Shown: positions 11,561 through 21,077 of the stretch, in pieces | Position numbering within the stretch: position 1 is the first letter of the stretch | How the letters are laid out: every line of letters starts with the position of its first letter | Origin: Petrosia ficiformis | Taxonomy: Eukaryota > Porifera > Demospongiae > Haplosclerida > Petrosiidae | Direction: 5' to 3' | NCBI GenBank assembly: GCA_947044365.1 | Contig: OX345642.1 | Location: forward strand, 2,355,598-2,419,597 | Length of the DNA stretch: 64,000 bases | The notes under the pieces: generated by a model | Databases searched by the model: none | Seen by the model: the letters and a program-made list of their open reading frames with translations, nothing else | Told to the model about the DNA's origin: nothing | Made by a program: the position numbers and the translations under genes

Positions 11561-12731
11561 TTAAATCCTGAATCAGGTAAGTTTATTTGTATTAATAACC
11601 GGGAATTTACAGAGCTTTAAATATGCCCAATATTAAAATTTATCGCTTCCGAGGTGACAATAGCTCGAGAAAACGACTGGTCTGGGTTTTACCTTGTACA
11701 TGTACATGTAATTGAAAAGCCTGTTATATTAGATGAATAAATTATCATAAAGATATTGGTAAATATCACTTGTTGGATACATGTATTGCTACTCTTCCTT
11801 CATCCTTGAATTGTCATTAGTTGGTATTTCTCAGTATCTGTATGATAATATATAAGTATAATCATGTATTAACCTTATGACATTAATCTTAACAATATGT
11901 ATTAGTTAAACCATACTTTGCTAGCTTGAAGTGTTTTAATGTTCTGCACGAAAATGACCAATAAAGGTCAAAATGACGTAGTTATATCATCGATACGTTT
12001 ATTGTGTCATCCGAGTAAGGCAAACAAGCAAGCTAGCAAAGTGTGGCTTATTGCTTTATCCAATCAGATGATTGTACCTGGTGTGATACTTGAGGTGAAT
12101 AGCCCACACTCTAGTTTTACACAACCTACTGTACAGTACAGTTTTTCCCCACCCACAGTATGAAACCTGGGATTACAATACTAATTACATTCACAACCTA
12201 CTACCTACATATACCTGATATTCCTGGTATCATGGCAAAAACCCCAAGAGCTGACAAGATTAATCCTACCATCAATACAGTCCTCTCATCAATGCTGAAG
12301 TAAAGAATGTTATTAGTTCTAATGACAGTTCAATGTATGATATGTGTGTCTGTGGATCCAACAGTCCATTATTTCAGGTAGGTATTTATATCGAGGGAGT
12401 GCCATTGGATTCCTCCTACCTATTACATTTAGTGCTTGAAGAATTGCATGCAGTATACTCAACATAATGTAAATTTAGGTAATACAAGTAAGAACCCCTC
12501 CCTCCTCCAAAAGAATTACTGCATCAGTTCCCTATTTTACAGAAATTACACAATATGACATGTATTCATGTATTCGGTTAAATTGCAGTACTTAAGAGAT
12601 GTGGTTTCAACATTTTACAATACAGTATTAACTAATACTTCAAGCCTGTAACCAACCATGTTAGTTACTATAGTGATTATACATGTACATGTAGACAACA
12701 TCTGCATTCCAATTCCACTGTATTTCTAGTA

Positions 12732-12870
12732 TGTGCATCATTGGGAATACATCTTGAGCCAATTAACAAAGAGTTAATGCTGTTGTTGAAACTATGTCAT
12801 CTGGCCCAAAAAGAGAACTGTGCAGTGCCAAATAAGAAGCTCTTTGGGCCAATGGTGTGTCAAATTAGCT
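12732..12870. mobile_element. Truncated copy of hAT-like MITE (family of 20,204-20,415)
   Basis: Contains the family core: ATTGGGAATACATCTTGAGC, CCAATTAACAAAGAGTTAAT and AAGCTCTTTGGGCCAATGGT. Both terminal inverted repeats are missing. Confidence 0.75.
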
Positions 12871-13097
12871 TATTAAAAATACTATACTATATTATTATAA
12901 TATTCCTTTGCAAGAGTATTATTATAATTTAACAATAATTGTATATTAACTTACAATAATATTTTGTGAGGGCAATAAAGGTAACAATAGCTAAAACTTC
13001 AAGATCTCCAAACAAAATATTGTTGTAGAGTATAGCCTTTGTCTTTGTCCATACAAATTCATCCATACTGTATGGAGTGACAATGCTGATAGATATG

Positions 13098-13220
13098 AAG
13101 GAAGAGAGAGGTGAGAGAGAGGGATGGAGGGAGGAGGGAGAGAGTAAGAGAGGGGGAGAGAGGGAGAGAAGGATAGAGGGGGAGAGAGAGGGGAGAGGGG
13201 GAGAGAGGGAGAGAGGGAGC
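13098..13220. repeat. Purine-rich (GA/GGGA) low-complexity tract
   Basis: Almost pure G/A on the plus strand, with only a few interruptions. It lies just upstream, in transcript direction, of the transporter block at 12955-13085. A 98-codon minus-strand frame begins inside it, but only its C-terminal half is real exon. Confidence 0.9.
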
Positions 13221-14148
13221 ACCATTATATAAGTAGTAGCGTTATCACATATACATTATCAGGAGCTATAGTCCAACTGTTTAATTCAGTTCATGCATTT
13301 TATAATGGTATTGACATAATTGCAAAGGTGGTAAGAAATGCATGTAGTGAGCAAACTATTACTCCCTACATGTATATGCTTTGCATATCCAAATTTATTG
13401 AGATTTATTAGGAAATGTGCCTGGCTGTTTCCACATCACTCTATACACTAGTGATGCACTGATAATCAGATCGGTAATTAGTATTGGTCATTATCGTCCA
13501 TTAGTTTTAATATTGGATATTGATATCAGTTATTGCCACACATGTAATAATGGCATTTCTTGTGATTACAACATCAACAATTTTTATGATACTCAAAAAA
13601 TCAGAAACCATAAGGTAGATATAATATCGAATTGGTATCAGTTACATATTGTATCACAACATCAGTAATTATTGTTTTATTGGAATATCGTTAATAACTC
13701 TTATTAGTGAATCATTAATACACATATAATTAAGAACTCCAAATTGGACAGGCATCGGTTCTCACACATTCATGATTATAGTTATACTATATTGTAAATG
13801 ATTTTCAACTTACGTTTCATAAACTGTAAGCTGCAATTCGATCATATTTCTGTCCTGTTTCAGTATTAACACCAGGATATGATAGAGTGACATTAGTACT
13901 GTTATTATCTGTAATTGATATATGTATAATAGTTTAATGTCATAATATGAATAGTGGATTATACTAATGGATTGAAATTAAACAATTAGGATAATTATGT
14001 GTAGAGAAGGTGAAACAGATGTTGATCCTTCCAAACTAAATTTATGAACACTTTCTGAGGTCAAGATGAATGTGAAATACCTTTAGTAGTTATAGTCAGT
14101 ACTACAGACTTGTAATTTTAGTAAACTAAAAGTCACAATGTAAACGAG

Positions 14149-14306
14149 TGCGTAATTCCGTAATTGCGTAATTGCGTAATTGCGTAAACTGCGCAAATTG
14201 CGTAATTGCGTAATTGCGTAACGCGTAAACTGCGTAATTGCGTAATTACGTAAACTGCGTAATTGCGTAAACTGCGTAAATTGCGTAATTGCGTAAATTT
14301 CGTAAA
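14149..14306. repeat. TTGCGTAA/ACTGCGTAA satellite, left remnant
   Basis: Built from 8-bp TTGCGTAA and 9-bp ACTGCGTAA units like the larger block at 16,576-18,378. It ends in the variant AAATTTCGTAAA (14,295-14,306), which is repeated at the far side of the inserted retroelement. Confidence 0.92.
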
Positions 14307-14414
14307 TTGATAGCTGGTTACGCAAGATATGGTGGTAGAAAGGAGTTAAGAAGAAAGAAAGTTAAGAATATAAGGTCACAAATACACAATACACAGTTAT
14401 TGGAGGATATAAAT

Positions 14415-15146
14415 ATGCCTGTGTGCTGCCGGTGTAATGGTAGTGGGCGCTGTATGTCCTGCTTCTGTGTCAAGTCGGATAGACCCTGTGTTGACTGTCT
14501 ACCATCCCGTAAGGGCTACTGCTGTAACATCGCCCTCGCTCCTGTTTCTATGTCCGTAGTTGATGATGGACCTTGTTCATCATCTCACCCAAGTATTGAT
14601 ACACCGGTTATAACTAACAGAGATAATGTTGTTGACTCTCAAGATGCCCTGAATATCTCCACTGCTGAGTCAGGAGGTGTAAACGCTAGCGCCATAATGG
14701 ATGGCGGTGTTAACGAGATCGACACAGCTATTACAAGTATGGATGTGACACAAACTCTTCCATCATTTAAATCAGTATCAAGAATGTCTTCATCATGGGG
14801 AGATCTATCAGAAGATGAATTTACAAAAGCGATTGACAGTGCCTATGCTCAAGTGGTTCACTGGAGACCTAACCTATTTAAAGTTCCATCTGGGGCATGT
14901 GGCAAGCAATTTGTAGCTGAGCTTACTCGTCTCTTCAATGCCTTTGCCCTGGAATCTGACCTGGAAGCTATTGCATTGAAAGCTGCCATGACCCTACCTT
15001 CTCTAATGCTCCAAAAACCCCATGCCAAATCTAAAACACATGAACACATCTCCTGTCTTTGGCGCAGACTAAGCCTTTGGGAGAAAGGAGATATCACAAA
15101 CCTTCTTAAAGAAGGAAGAGTTCTGCAGTTCTGGGTGGAGCAGTAG
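14415..15146 (+). CDS. Retroelement N-terminal protein with Cys-rich module
   Basis: Starts at the ATG after GATATAA. Residues 1-40 form a Cys-rich module (VCCRCNGSGRC..C.C, C..CLPSR...C) with the same cysteine spacing as exon 1 of the kinase gene at 7413. A Ser/Thr-rich linker follows, then an acidic/aromatic region (WSDLSEDEF-like, VHWRPNLFKVPSGACGKQF) and an Ala/Leu-rich helical region ending LLKEGRVLQF. In related elements that segment leads directly into reverse transcriptase. Here the frame hits a TAG nine codons later, at the apparent deletion junction. Function is probably nucleic-acid binding (inference). The protein is truncated relative to the family. Confidence 0.75.
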   Translation: MPVCCRCNGSGRCMSCFCVKSDRPCVDCLPSRKGYCCNIALAPVSMSVVDDGPCSSSHPSIDTPVITNRDNVVDSQDALNISTAESGGVNASAIMDGGVNEIDTAITSMDVTQTLPSFKSVSRMSSSWGDLSEDEFTKAIDSAYAQVVHWRPNLFKVPSGACGKQFVAELTRLFNAFALESDLEAIALKAAMTLPSLMLQKPHAKSKTHEHISCLWRRLSLWEKGDITNLLKEGRVLQFWVEQ

Positions 15147-16468
15147 GTACCTCTTTGTTTGTGCGTCAGTATGTGGAAAGAAGAGTGGTAAATTGGACAA
15201 ATGAAGTGGAACGGCTCAGCAAAATTGCCGAAACCCAACCACATGCAGCATATGCTGCTTTTATTCATGGACTATCTTCAAAATGGAATTACCTTTTAAG
15301 GGTAATTGATTGGGAAGAAGACCAACTGGATGGTGTATTGGAGCCTTTGGAAAGGGCAATCCACTCACACTTTATTCCAGCACTCACAGGACAACCTGCA
15401 CCAGGTGAATATATGCGAGAAATGTTTGCATTACCAGCACGACTTGGTGGTTTGGGCCTGATGAATCCTGCTGCCTCAAAAAAAGAACAGCGAGCAGCCT
15501 CACAGCAAATCAGTGCCCCACTTGTTGACAGAATCATCAATCAAGACCATCAGTTGGGTGATTGCCATTCAGTTCAGCAGAGCATTAAGAAGAGAACCCA
15601 GTATGCTAAATACACAAAGCAGAAGGAAGATGCGAAAGAACTCCAACGTAATCTATCGATCCCTCTCCAACGTTCTATCGAACTCTCCCAGGAAAAGGGA
15701 GCCTCCACCTGGCTTACAGCACTCCCCATCATTGAGCATGGCTTTGCTTTGCCAAAAGCTGCTTTCAGAGACAGCCTCTCCCTCAGATATGGTTGGCCTC
15801 TACAGAATTTGCCATCTCACTGTAGCTGTGGATATCCATTCAATGTTGAACATGCTCTGACATGCAAAACAGGAGGCTTCCCAGCAGTGAGACATAATGA
15901 AGTGAGAGATATCACTGCCATGCTGCTGACTGAAGTTTGTCATGGAGTGACAACTGAACCCCACCTGCAACCGCTTTCAGGCGAGTCCCTGTCTTACCGC
16001 TCTGCCATCACTGAAGACGGTGCTCGACTTGATGTTGCAATGTATGGATTCTGGGGGGGCAGATTTGAAAAGGCATTTGTTGATGTAAGGGTATTCAACC
16101 CTAGCGCCCAATCAAATCGTCACGGTTCCCTTTCGTCCATATATCGCAAGCATGAGCAAGAAAAGAGAAGGCAATACGATCAGCGAGTGCGGGAGATTGA
16201 ACATGCAACTTTCACACCACTGGTGTTGTCCACAACAGGTGGAATGGGACGTGCTGCAACAACATTTTACAAAAGACTTGCATCAATGATAGCTGAAAAA
16301 AGAGAAGCCTCCTATGCTGTGACTTTAAATTGGATAAGATGCCAACTAAGTTTTGCACTCTTGAGAGCCTCTATTATGTCTATTAGGGGAGCTAGATCAT
16401 CCCGACACCATCCAGCCAATGAATACCCGATTGACCTTCAGCTTGCCGAAGGTCATTTAATTAACTGA
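15128..16468 (+). pseudogene. Retroelement C-terminal part: RT thumb, zinc knuckle, RLE-like nuclease
   Basis: The frame begins inside the preceding one with VLGGAVGTSLFVRQYV, which belongs to the middle of the family polyprotein, so there is no natural start. It continues with the thumb-like region (PHAAYAAFIHGLSSKW, FALPARLGGLGLMNP). A zinc knuckle follows (CSCGYPF..EHALTC), then a segment resembling the restriction-like endonuclease of R2-type elements: RHNEVRD, DGARLDVAMYG and FVDVRVFNP, with an HEQEKRRQYDQR stretch. These Asp/Lys/Arg positions look preserved. No YxDD polymerase motif exists in the window. It ends at TGA in 16,466-16,468. Sharing the element's 3' half could let it be mobilised by an intact copy elsewhere (inference). 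Confidence 0.7.
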
Positions 16469-16575
16469 CTTCTTAATACCTAGCTATGTACATGTCCATT
16501 ATTATTATTATTATTATTTTATTTTATTTATTTATCTCTTTATCTATTTATTTATTTATTTATTTATTTATTATT

Positions 16576-18378
16576 AAATTTCGTAAACTACGTAAATTGC
16601 GAAATTGCGTAATTGCGTAATACGTAATTGCGTAAACTGCGTAATTGCGTAATTGCGTAAACTGCGTAATTGCGTAAACTGCGTAATTGCGTAATTGCGT
16701 AAACTGCGTAATTGCGTAAACTGCGTAATTGCGTAAACTGCGTAATTGCGTAATTGCGTAAACTGCGTAAATTGCGTAATTGCGTAAACTGCGTAATTGC
16801 GTAATTGCGTAAACTGCGTAATTGCGTAATTGCGTAAACTGCGTAATTGCGTAAACTGCGTAATTGCGTAAACTGCGTAATTGCGTAATTGCGTAAACTG
16901 CGTAATTGCGTAAACTGCGTAATTGCGTAATTGCGTAAACTGCGTAATTGCGTAAACTGCGTAATTGCGTAAACTGCGTAATTGCGTAATTGCGTAAACT
17001 GCGTAAATTGCGTAATTGCGTAAACTGCGTAATTGCGTAATTGCGTAATTGCGTAATTGCGTAACCTGCGTAAATTGCGTAAACTGCGTAAACTGCGTAA
17101 TTGCGTAATTGCGTAAACTGCGTAATTGCGTAAACTGCGTAATTGCGTAATTGCGTAAACTGCGTAATTGCGTAAACTGCGTAATTGCGTAAACTGCGTA
17201 ATTGCGTAATTGCGTAATTGCGTAAACTGCGTAAATTGCGTAATTGCCTAAACTGCGTAATTGCGTAATTGCCTAAACTGCGTAAATTGCGTAATTGCGT
17301 AAACTGCGTAATTGCGTATTTGCGTAAACTGCGTAATTGCGTAAACTGCGTAATTGCGTAAACTGCGTAATTGCGTAATTGCGTAAACTGCGTAATTGCG
17401 TAAACTGCGTAATTGCGTAATTGCGTAAACTGCGTAATTGCGTAAACTGCGTAATTGCGTAAACTGCGTAAATTGCGTAATTGCGTAAACTGCGTAATTG
17501 CGTAATTGCGTAAACTGCGTAATTGCGTAAACTGCGTAATTGCGTAATTGCGTAATTGCGTAAACTGCGTAATTGCGTAATTGCGTAAACTGCGTAATTG
17601 CGTAATTGCGTAAACTGCGTAATTGCGTAAACTGCGTAATTGCGTAAACTGCGTAATTGCGTAATTGCGTAAAATGCGTGAATTGCGTAAACTGCGTAAT
17701 TGCGTAAACTGCGTAATTGCGTAATTGCGTAAACTGCGTAATTGCGTAAACTGCGTAAATTGCGTAATTGCGAAAACTGCGTAATTGCGTAATTGCGTAA
17801 ACTGCGTAATTGCGTAATTGCGTAAACTGCGTAATTGCGTAAACTGCGTAATTGCGTAATTGCGTAAACTGCGTAATTGCGTAATTGCGTAAACTGCGTA
17901 ATTGCGTAAACTGCGTAATTGCGTAAACTGCGTAATTGCGTAATTGCGTAAATGCGTAATTGCGTAAACTGCGTAATTGCGTAATTGCGTAATTGCGTAA
18001 ACTGCGTAATTGCGTAATTGCGTAAACTGCGTAATTGCGTAATTGCGTAAACTGCGTAATTGCGTAAAATGCGTGAATTGCGTAAACTGCGTAATTGCGT
18101 AAACTGCGTAATTGCGTAATTGCGTAAACTGCGTAATTGCGTAAACTGCGTAAATTGCGTAATTGCGAAAACTGCGTAATTGCGTAATTGCGTAAACTGC
18201 GTAATTGCGTAATTGCGTAAACTGCGTAATTGCGTAAACTGCGTAATTGCGTAATTGCGTAAACTGCGTAATTGCGTAAATTGCGTAATTGCGAAAACTG
18301 CGTAATTGCGTAAACTGCGTAATTGCGTAATTGCGTAAACTGCGTAATTGCGTAAACTGCGTAAATTGCGTAAACTGC
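16576..18378. repeat. TTGCGTAA/ACTGCGTAA satellite, main block (1.8 kb)
   Basis: An irregular string of two words, 8-bp TTGCGTAA and 9-bp ACTGCGTAA, mostly alternating with runs of either word. Rare variants include TTGCCTAA, TTGCGAAA and AATGCGTGAA. The reverse complement has almost no stop codon in any frame, so frames of 384 and 399 codons arise by chance. Together with 14,149-14,306 it formed one array before the retroelement inserted. Confidence 0.95.
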
Positions 18379-18435
18379 CTGTTGATATTGTTGTAGTAGC
18401 AGTAGTGGTAGGATAGGATTCAAACATATATAGTT

Positions 18436-18534
18436 GGTATATACCACCTGCTCATGTTCAGAGGTTTATGTGTATATAAGTACCTCTCAGGTAATATCCA
18501 CCATTAACCTCCTCCACAGGAGGTGGTATATATC
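18436..18534. mobile_element. Small TIR element next to the satellite
   Basis: Begins GGTATATACCACCT and ends AGGTGGTATATATC, an inverted terminal pair. The interior has its own palindromic parts (CAGAGGT..ACCTCTC). A partial inverted copy at 4841-4926 keeps one end only. Confidence 0.65.
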
Positions 18535-18791
18535 TGACATATTCACCTCCCAACTGTTGTTTATATAGTACATAATTACATATACTCAATATATATATAA
18601 TTATGTATAATTGCTTTATACTTTGAAGTAATTTTTTACAATAAACTATGAATTAATTATTGTGATTATACATAAATATATGAAACGATGCACAAGAAGT
18701 ATAATACAATGAATAGAGCATGATAAACACATTATTTAGGAAATGAAAGAGTTAAAGAGAAACAATTCTCATTGTCATAGACTCATACATA

Positions 18792-19903
18792 CTACATATC
18801 ATCTATATCACTTTCTTCCTTCTTTTCATCTTCACTACTACTGGAATGTTGTAAGTCTTGCATTAGTTGATCAATATCCCCTTCTCCTACTCTAATCCCT
18901 GAGCTAATGTCCATCTCTTCAAGACCTTCAACTCATCACTTACAACAATACGTACCTGTTGAAAACAGTTGTATAATAATACATGCAACAATGTATATGA
19001 GTATGTGTGTATGTATGTGATAATGTATGTATTTACGTATAATTATGTATGTGAGTATGTATGTATGTATGTCATTGTATGAACATATGTATATTCTTTA
19101 TATGGCTTCATGAAACTATCACAAACCATGCACTTCAGTTCCCCTAAGTTATCTAGTGAGTTTGTGTCAGATGTATATAGTTTCAAACATCAGAAAGAAA
19201 TCATAGGGATAGTCCTGCAACCCATAATAAAACAGTGCATCCATCCATTCATCCACTCATTCATTCATCCATCCATCCATCCATCATCCTTATATGTAAA
19301 CACAAACCTCCTCAAGATTTAGCAGCCTCTGTGGAAATAGTTCTAACTAAATCTATAACCTTCCAACGAGAAAGTTTGTTAATCTGAAAAACAAGAAGAA
19401 AAACATCTCTATGAATTACCAGTTAGATGTATTCTTTGTGTCCATAAGATTCTTTCTTGCAAACATACATCATACCTCATCTTCAGGAACACCAAAGTTT
19501 CTTAGTATGTTACGAGCCTTCTTTAGTTTAAGCTTTCTCAAATCAGCTTCAGTACCCATCACAGATTTAGGACGTTTGCTGGATGAAATACCAGGATTAC
19601 CAGAATCCTATTGAAAATGAGCATGTTATTTGAATGAACATGTATGTAAGTCTGTGTGTGTGTGTGTATGCTTTGTGTGTGTACAAATTGTATGTGTGTA
19701 AATGCACATATACGTACATGTATATATATGATATTATGTACATGTATTTGTACAGTGTATATACAAACTTTTGGATTGAGTCGTGTGTAAGAGAATCCTT
19801 CAGCACATCCTGTGGGGTCAGCTGGTCCACTTACTGATAACTGGTACTTTCCTTTCATTGCATTAATAAAATGATGTGTGGTGTTCCATGGAGCAGCTCG
19901 CAC
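18792..19903 (-). pseudogene. TAF1: TAF1-like gene fragment
   Basis: Minus-strand exons in phase: 19769-19903 ([19 protein letters not shown], then [11 protein letters not shown]), 19476-19607 ([26 protein letters not shown]) and about 19307-19383 (LSRWKVIDLVRTIS, TEAAKS). This order and these motifs match the DUF3591 histone-acetyltransferase core of TFIID subunit TAF1. A TGA follows AAKS, where the family has Gly. The next TAF1 segment is missing, and the last block (about 18792-18921) encodes an acidic tail ending DEKKEESDIDDM with a stop. N-terminal TAF1 exons are not found between here and ELAC1, although a possible SPEIDDD scrap lies near 20,985. A partial duplication of TAF1 is the likeliest reading; a truncated expressed paralogue is possible. 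Confidence 0.65.
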
Positions 19904-20203
19904 CTACATGTACATGTGGATAAGTAATTAAAAAGATCAATAGATAAATTGACAGAATGATCGATAGAGAGAGAGACATACACACACACACACACACACA
20001 CATGAAGATAGCTAGATATACACACGGGGATAGATAGACAGACAGGGATAGATGACAGATGGATAGATAGATAGATAGATAGATAGAATGACACATCAGG
20101 GTTTTCTTTGAAGCCCAGATTGATTTGACCAATCTCTGAGAATCTACAATCTACAAATTTGTTTATAACTTTTTATTTTGCTAACGAAAACATTGCCTGT
20201 TCC

Positions 20204-20415
20204 AGTGTTTTTGATAAGCTCATATGGCGCACCATTGGCCCAAAGAGCTTCTTATTTGGCACTGCACAGTACTCTCTTTGGGCGAGTGGCGCAGTTAATT
20301 ATGATTATATTGTCAGTAACAGCATTAACTCTTTGTTAATTGGCTCGAGATGTATTCTCAATGGTGCACACACTAACCATTTTGGAGCCAAGCTTCAAAA
20401 ATTATCAAAAACTCT
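20204..20415. mobile_element. hAT-like MITE with visible target-site duplication
   Basis: Termini are AGTGTTTTTGATA and TATCAAAAACTCT. Both flanks read GCCTGTTCC (20,195-20,203 and 20,416-20,424), consistent with an 8-bp hAT duplication plus one chance base. About 210 bp with no transposase. Relatives in the window are at 12,732, 36,440, 46,828 and 54,715. Confidence 0.85.
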
Positions 20416-21077
20416 GCCTGTTCCCTCCCCATAAAAAATCCTTTATGAACCTTGTACATGTATGTACATATTAATTAATGATTGGATAATAAATAGATTT
20501 AGCCTTGGATACTGATTATACTCACAATACAACTCTAAATAGTAAGTTAATACTATGATGAACATTGCATACACTTACAAATGAAATTGTTCTAAATAAT
20601 TATACAAAGTCATAATCATAATTATTTACATGGACCCCTTCATTGTCATAGCTTTATCATACAACAATCATTACTACATTTCTTTTAATTACAATGACTT
20701 GAAGTACACACATGTAGATAGATAAGCAGATGAATCAACGCAATGATGAAAGGATGGACGAATTGATGGATGGATGAATGAACGGATGGATTGATGGATA
20801 GATGGATGGATGGATTGATGGATGAACAGAGGGATAATGGAAATACTTGTAGATGATAAATTAAGTTTGATCATACTTCATCATCAATCTAATTAACGGG
20901 TAATTGTATGATTTCTCACTTCTGCCGTACACTACCTTAAACCAAGGAATGCTGCCTCAGGTTCAATCATCATCTATTTCAGGACTACCCAATGTTCATG
21001 TATAAAGTGACTGCTTCAACAAACTTATCACATTTAATAGTTAAAAGCATTCTTAAAATCAATTATAATAATTATAA

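Larger units (their letters stand above)
9802..13908 (-). pseudogene. MFSD8: MFSD8/CLN7-like transporter, exons present but disrupted
   Basis: Four minus-strand exon-like blocks resemble the C-terminal half of the lysosomal major-facilitator MFSD8. 13814-13908 joins in phase to 12955-13085 and gives YETIVTPYSMDEFVWTK followed by KAILYNNILF. 12215-12294 encodes a membrane helix after IDERTVLMVG. 9802-9999 carries MMGVLTAAGSLAR, then ATIVDVLGIAIV, ending with CRLVPFGKPRGCV and a stop. Defects: the phase from 12955 to 12215 does not match, the terminal exon has a 1-bp deletion relative to its palindromic partner, and both copies have a TAG after AGP. A better-looking N-glycosylated frame in the first block (NNSTNVTLSYPGV) ends in TGA. 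N-terminal exons are absent; the satellite and retroelement lie where they would be. Family assignment is from memory of the MFSD8 alignment. A rapidly evolving functional paralogue is not excluded. Confidence 0.6.
14307..16575 (+). mobile_element. RT-less retroelement inserted in a satellite, with 12-bp TSD
   Basis: The element is bracketed by AAATTTCGTAAA at 14,295-14,306 and again at 16,576-16,587. I saw no other TTTCG variant in the satellite, so this is a good target-site duplication. It has a 108-bp 5' leader, two coding segments (14415-15146 and about 15128-16468) and a 3' tail of ATT and ATTT repeats (16,499-16,575), as left by target-primed reverse transcription. The region between the N-terminal protein and the RT thumb, where the polymerase palm would be encoded, is absent. 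A restriction-like-endonuclease non-LTR element (R2/NeSL type) is the likeliest class. I recognise the protein as a family common in cnidarians and sponges but cannot fix its name. Confidence 0.75.

Noticed and set aside
12929..13225. 98-codon minus-strand frame starting with Pro/Ser/Leu-rich sequence
   Set aside because: The N-terminal half is the purine tract read backwards. Only the 12955-13085 part is a genuine transporter exon.
13449..13760. Possible hAT-like element beginning TAGTGATGCACTGATAATC
   Set aside because: The terminus is suggestive, but I could not find a matching inverted end or a target-site duplication.
17248..18447. Minus-strand frames of 399 and 384 codons with YAITQFTQLRN-type repeats
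   Set aside because: They are translations of the TTGCGTAA/ACTGCGTAA satellite, whose reverse strand almost lacks stop codons in all frames. Overlapping frames are equally open.
19825..19840. GTAAGT inside the TAF1-like exon 19769-19903
   Set aside because: The uninterrupted frame matches TAF1 across this point, so it is a chance donor-like word.
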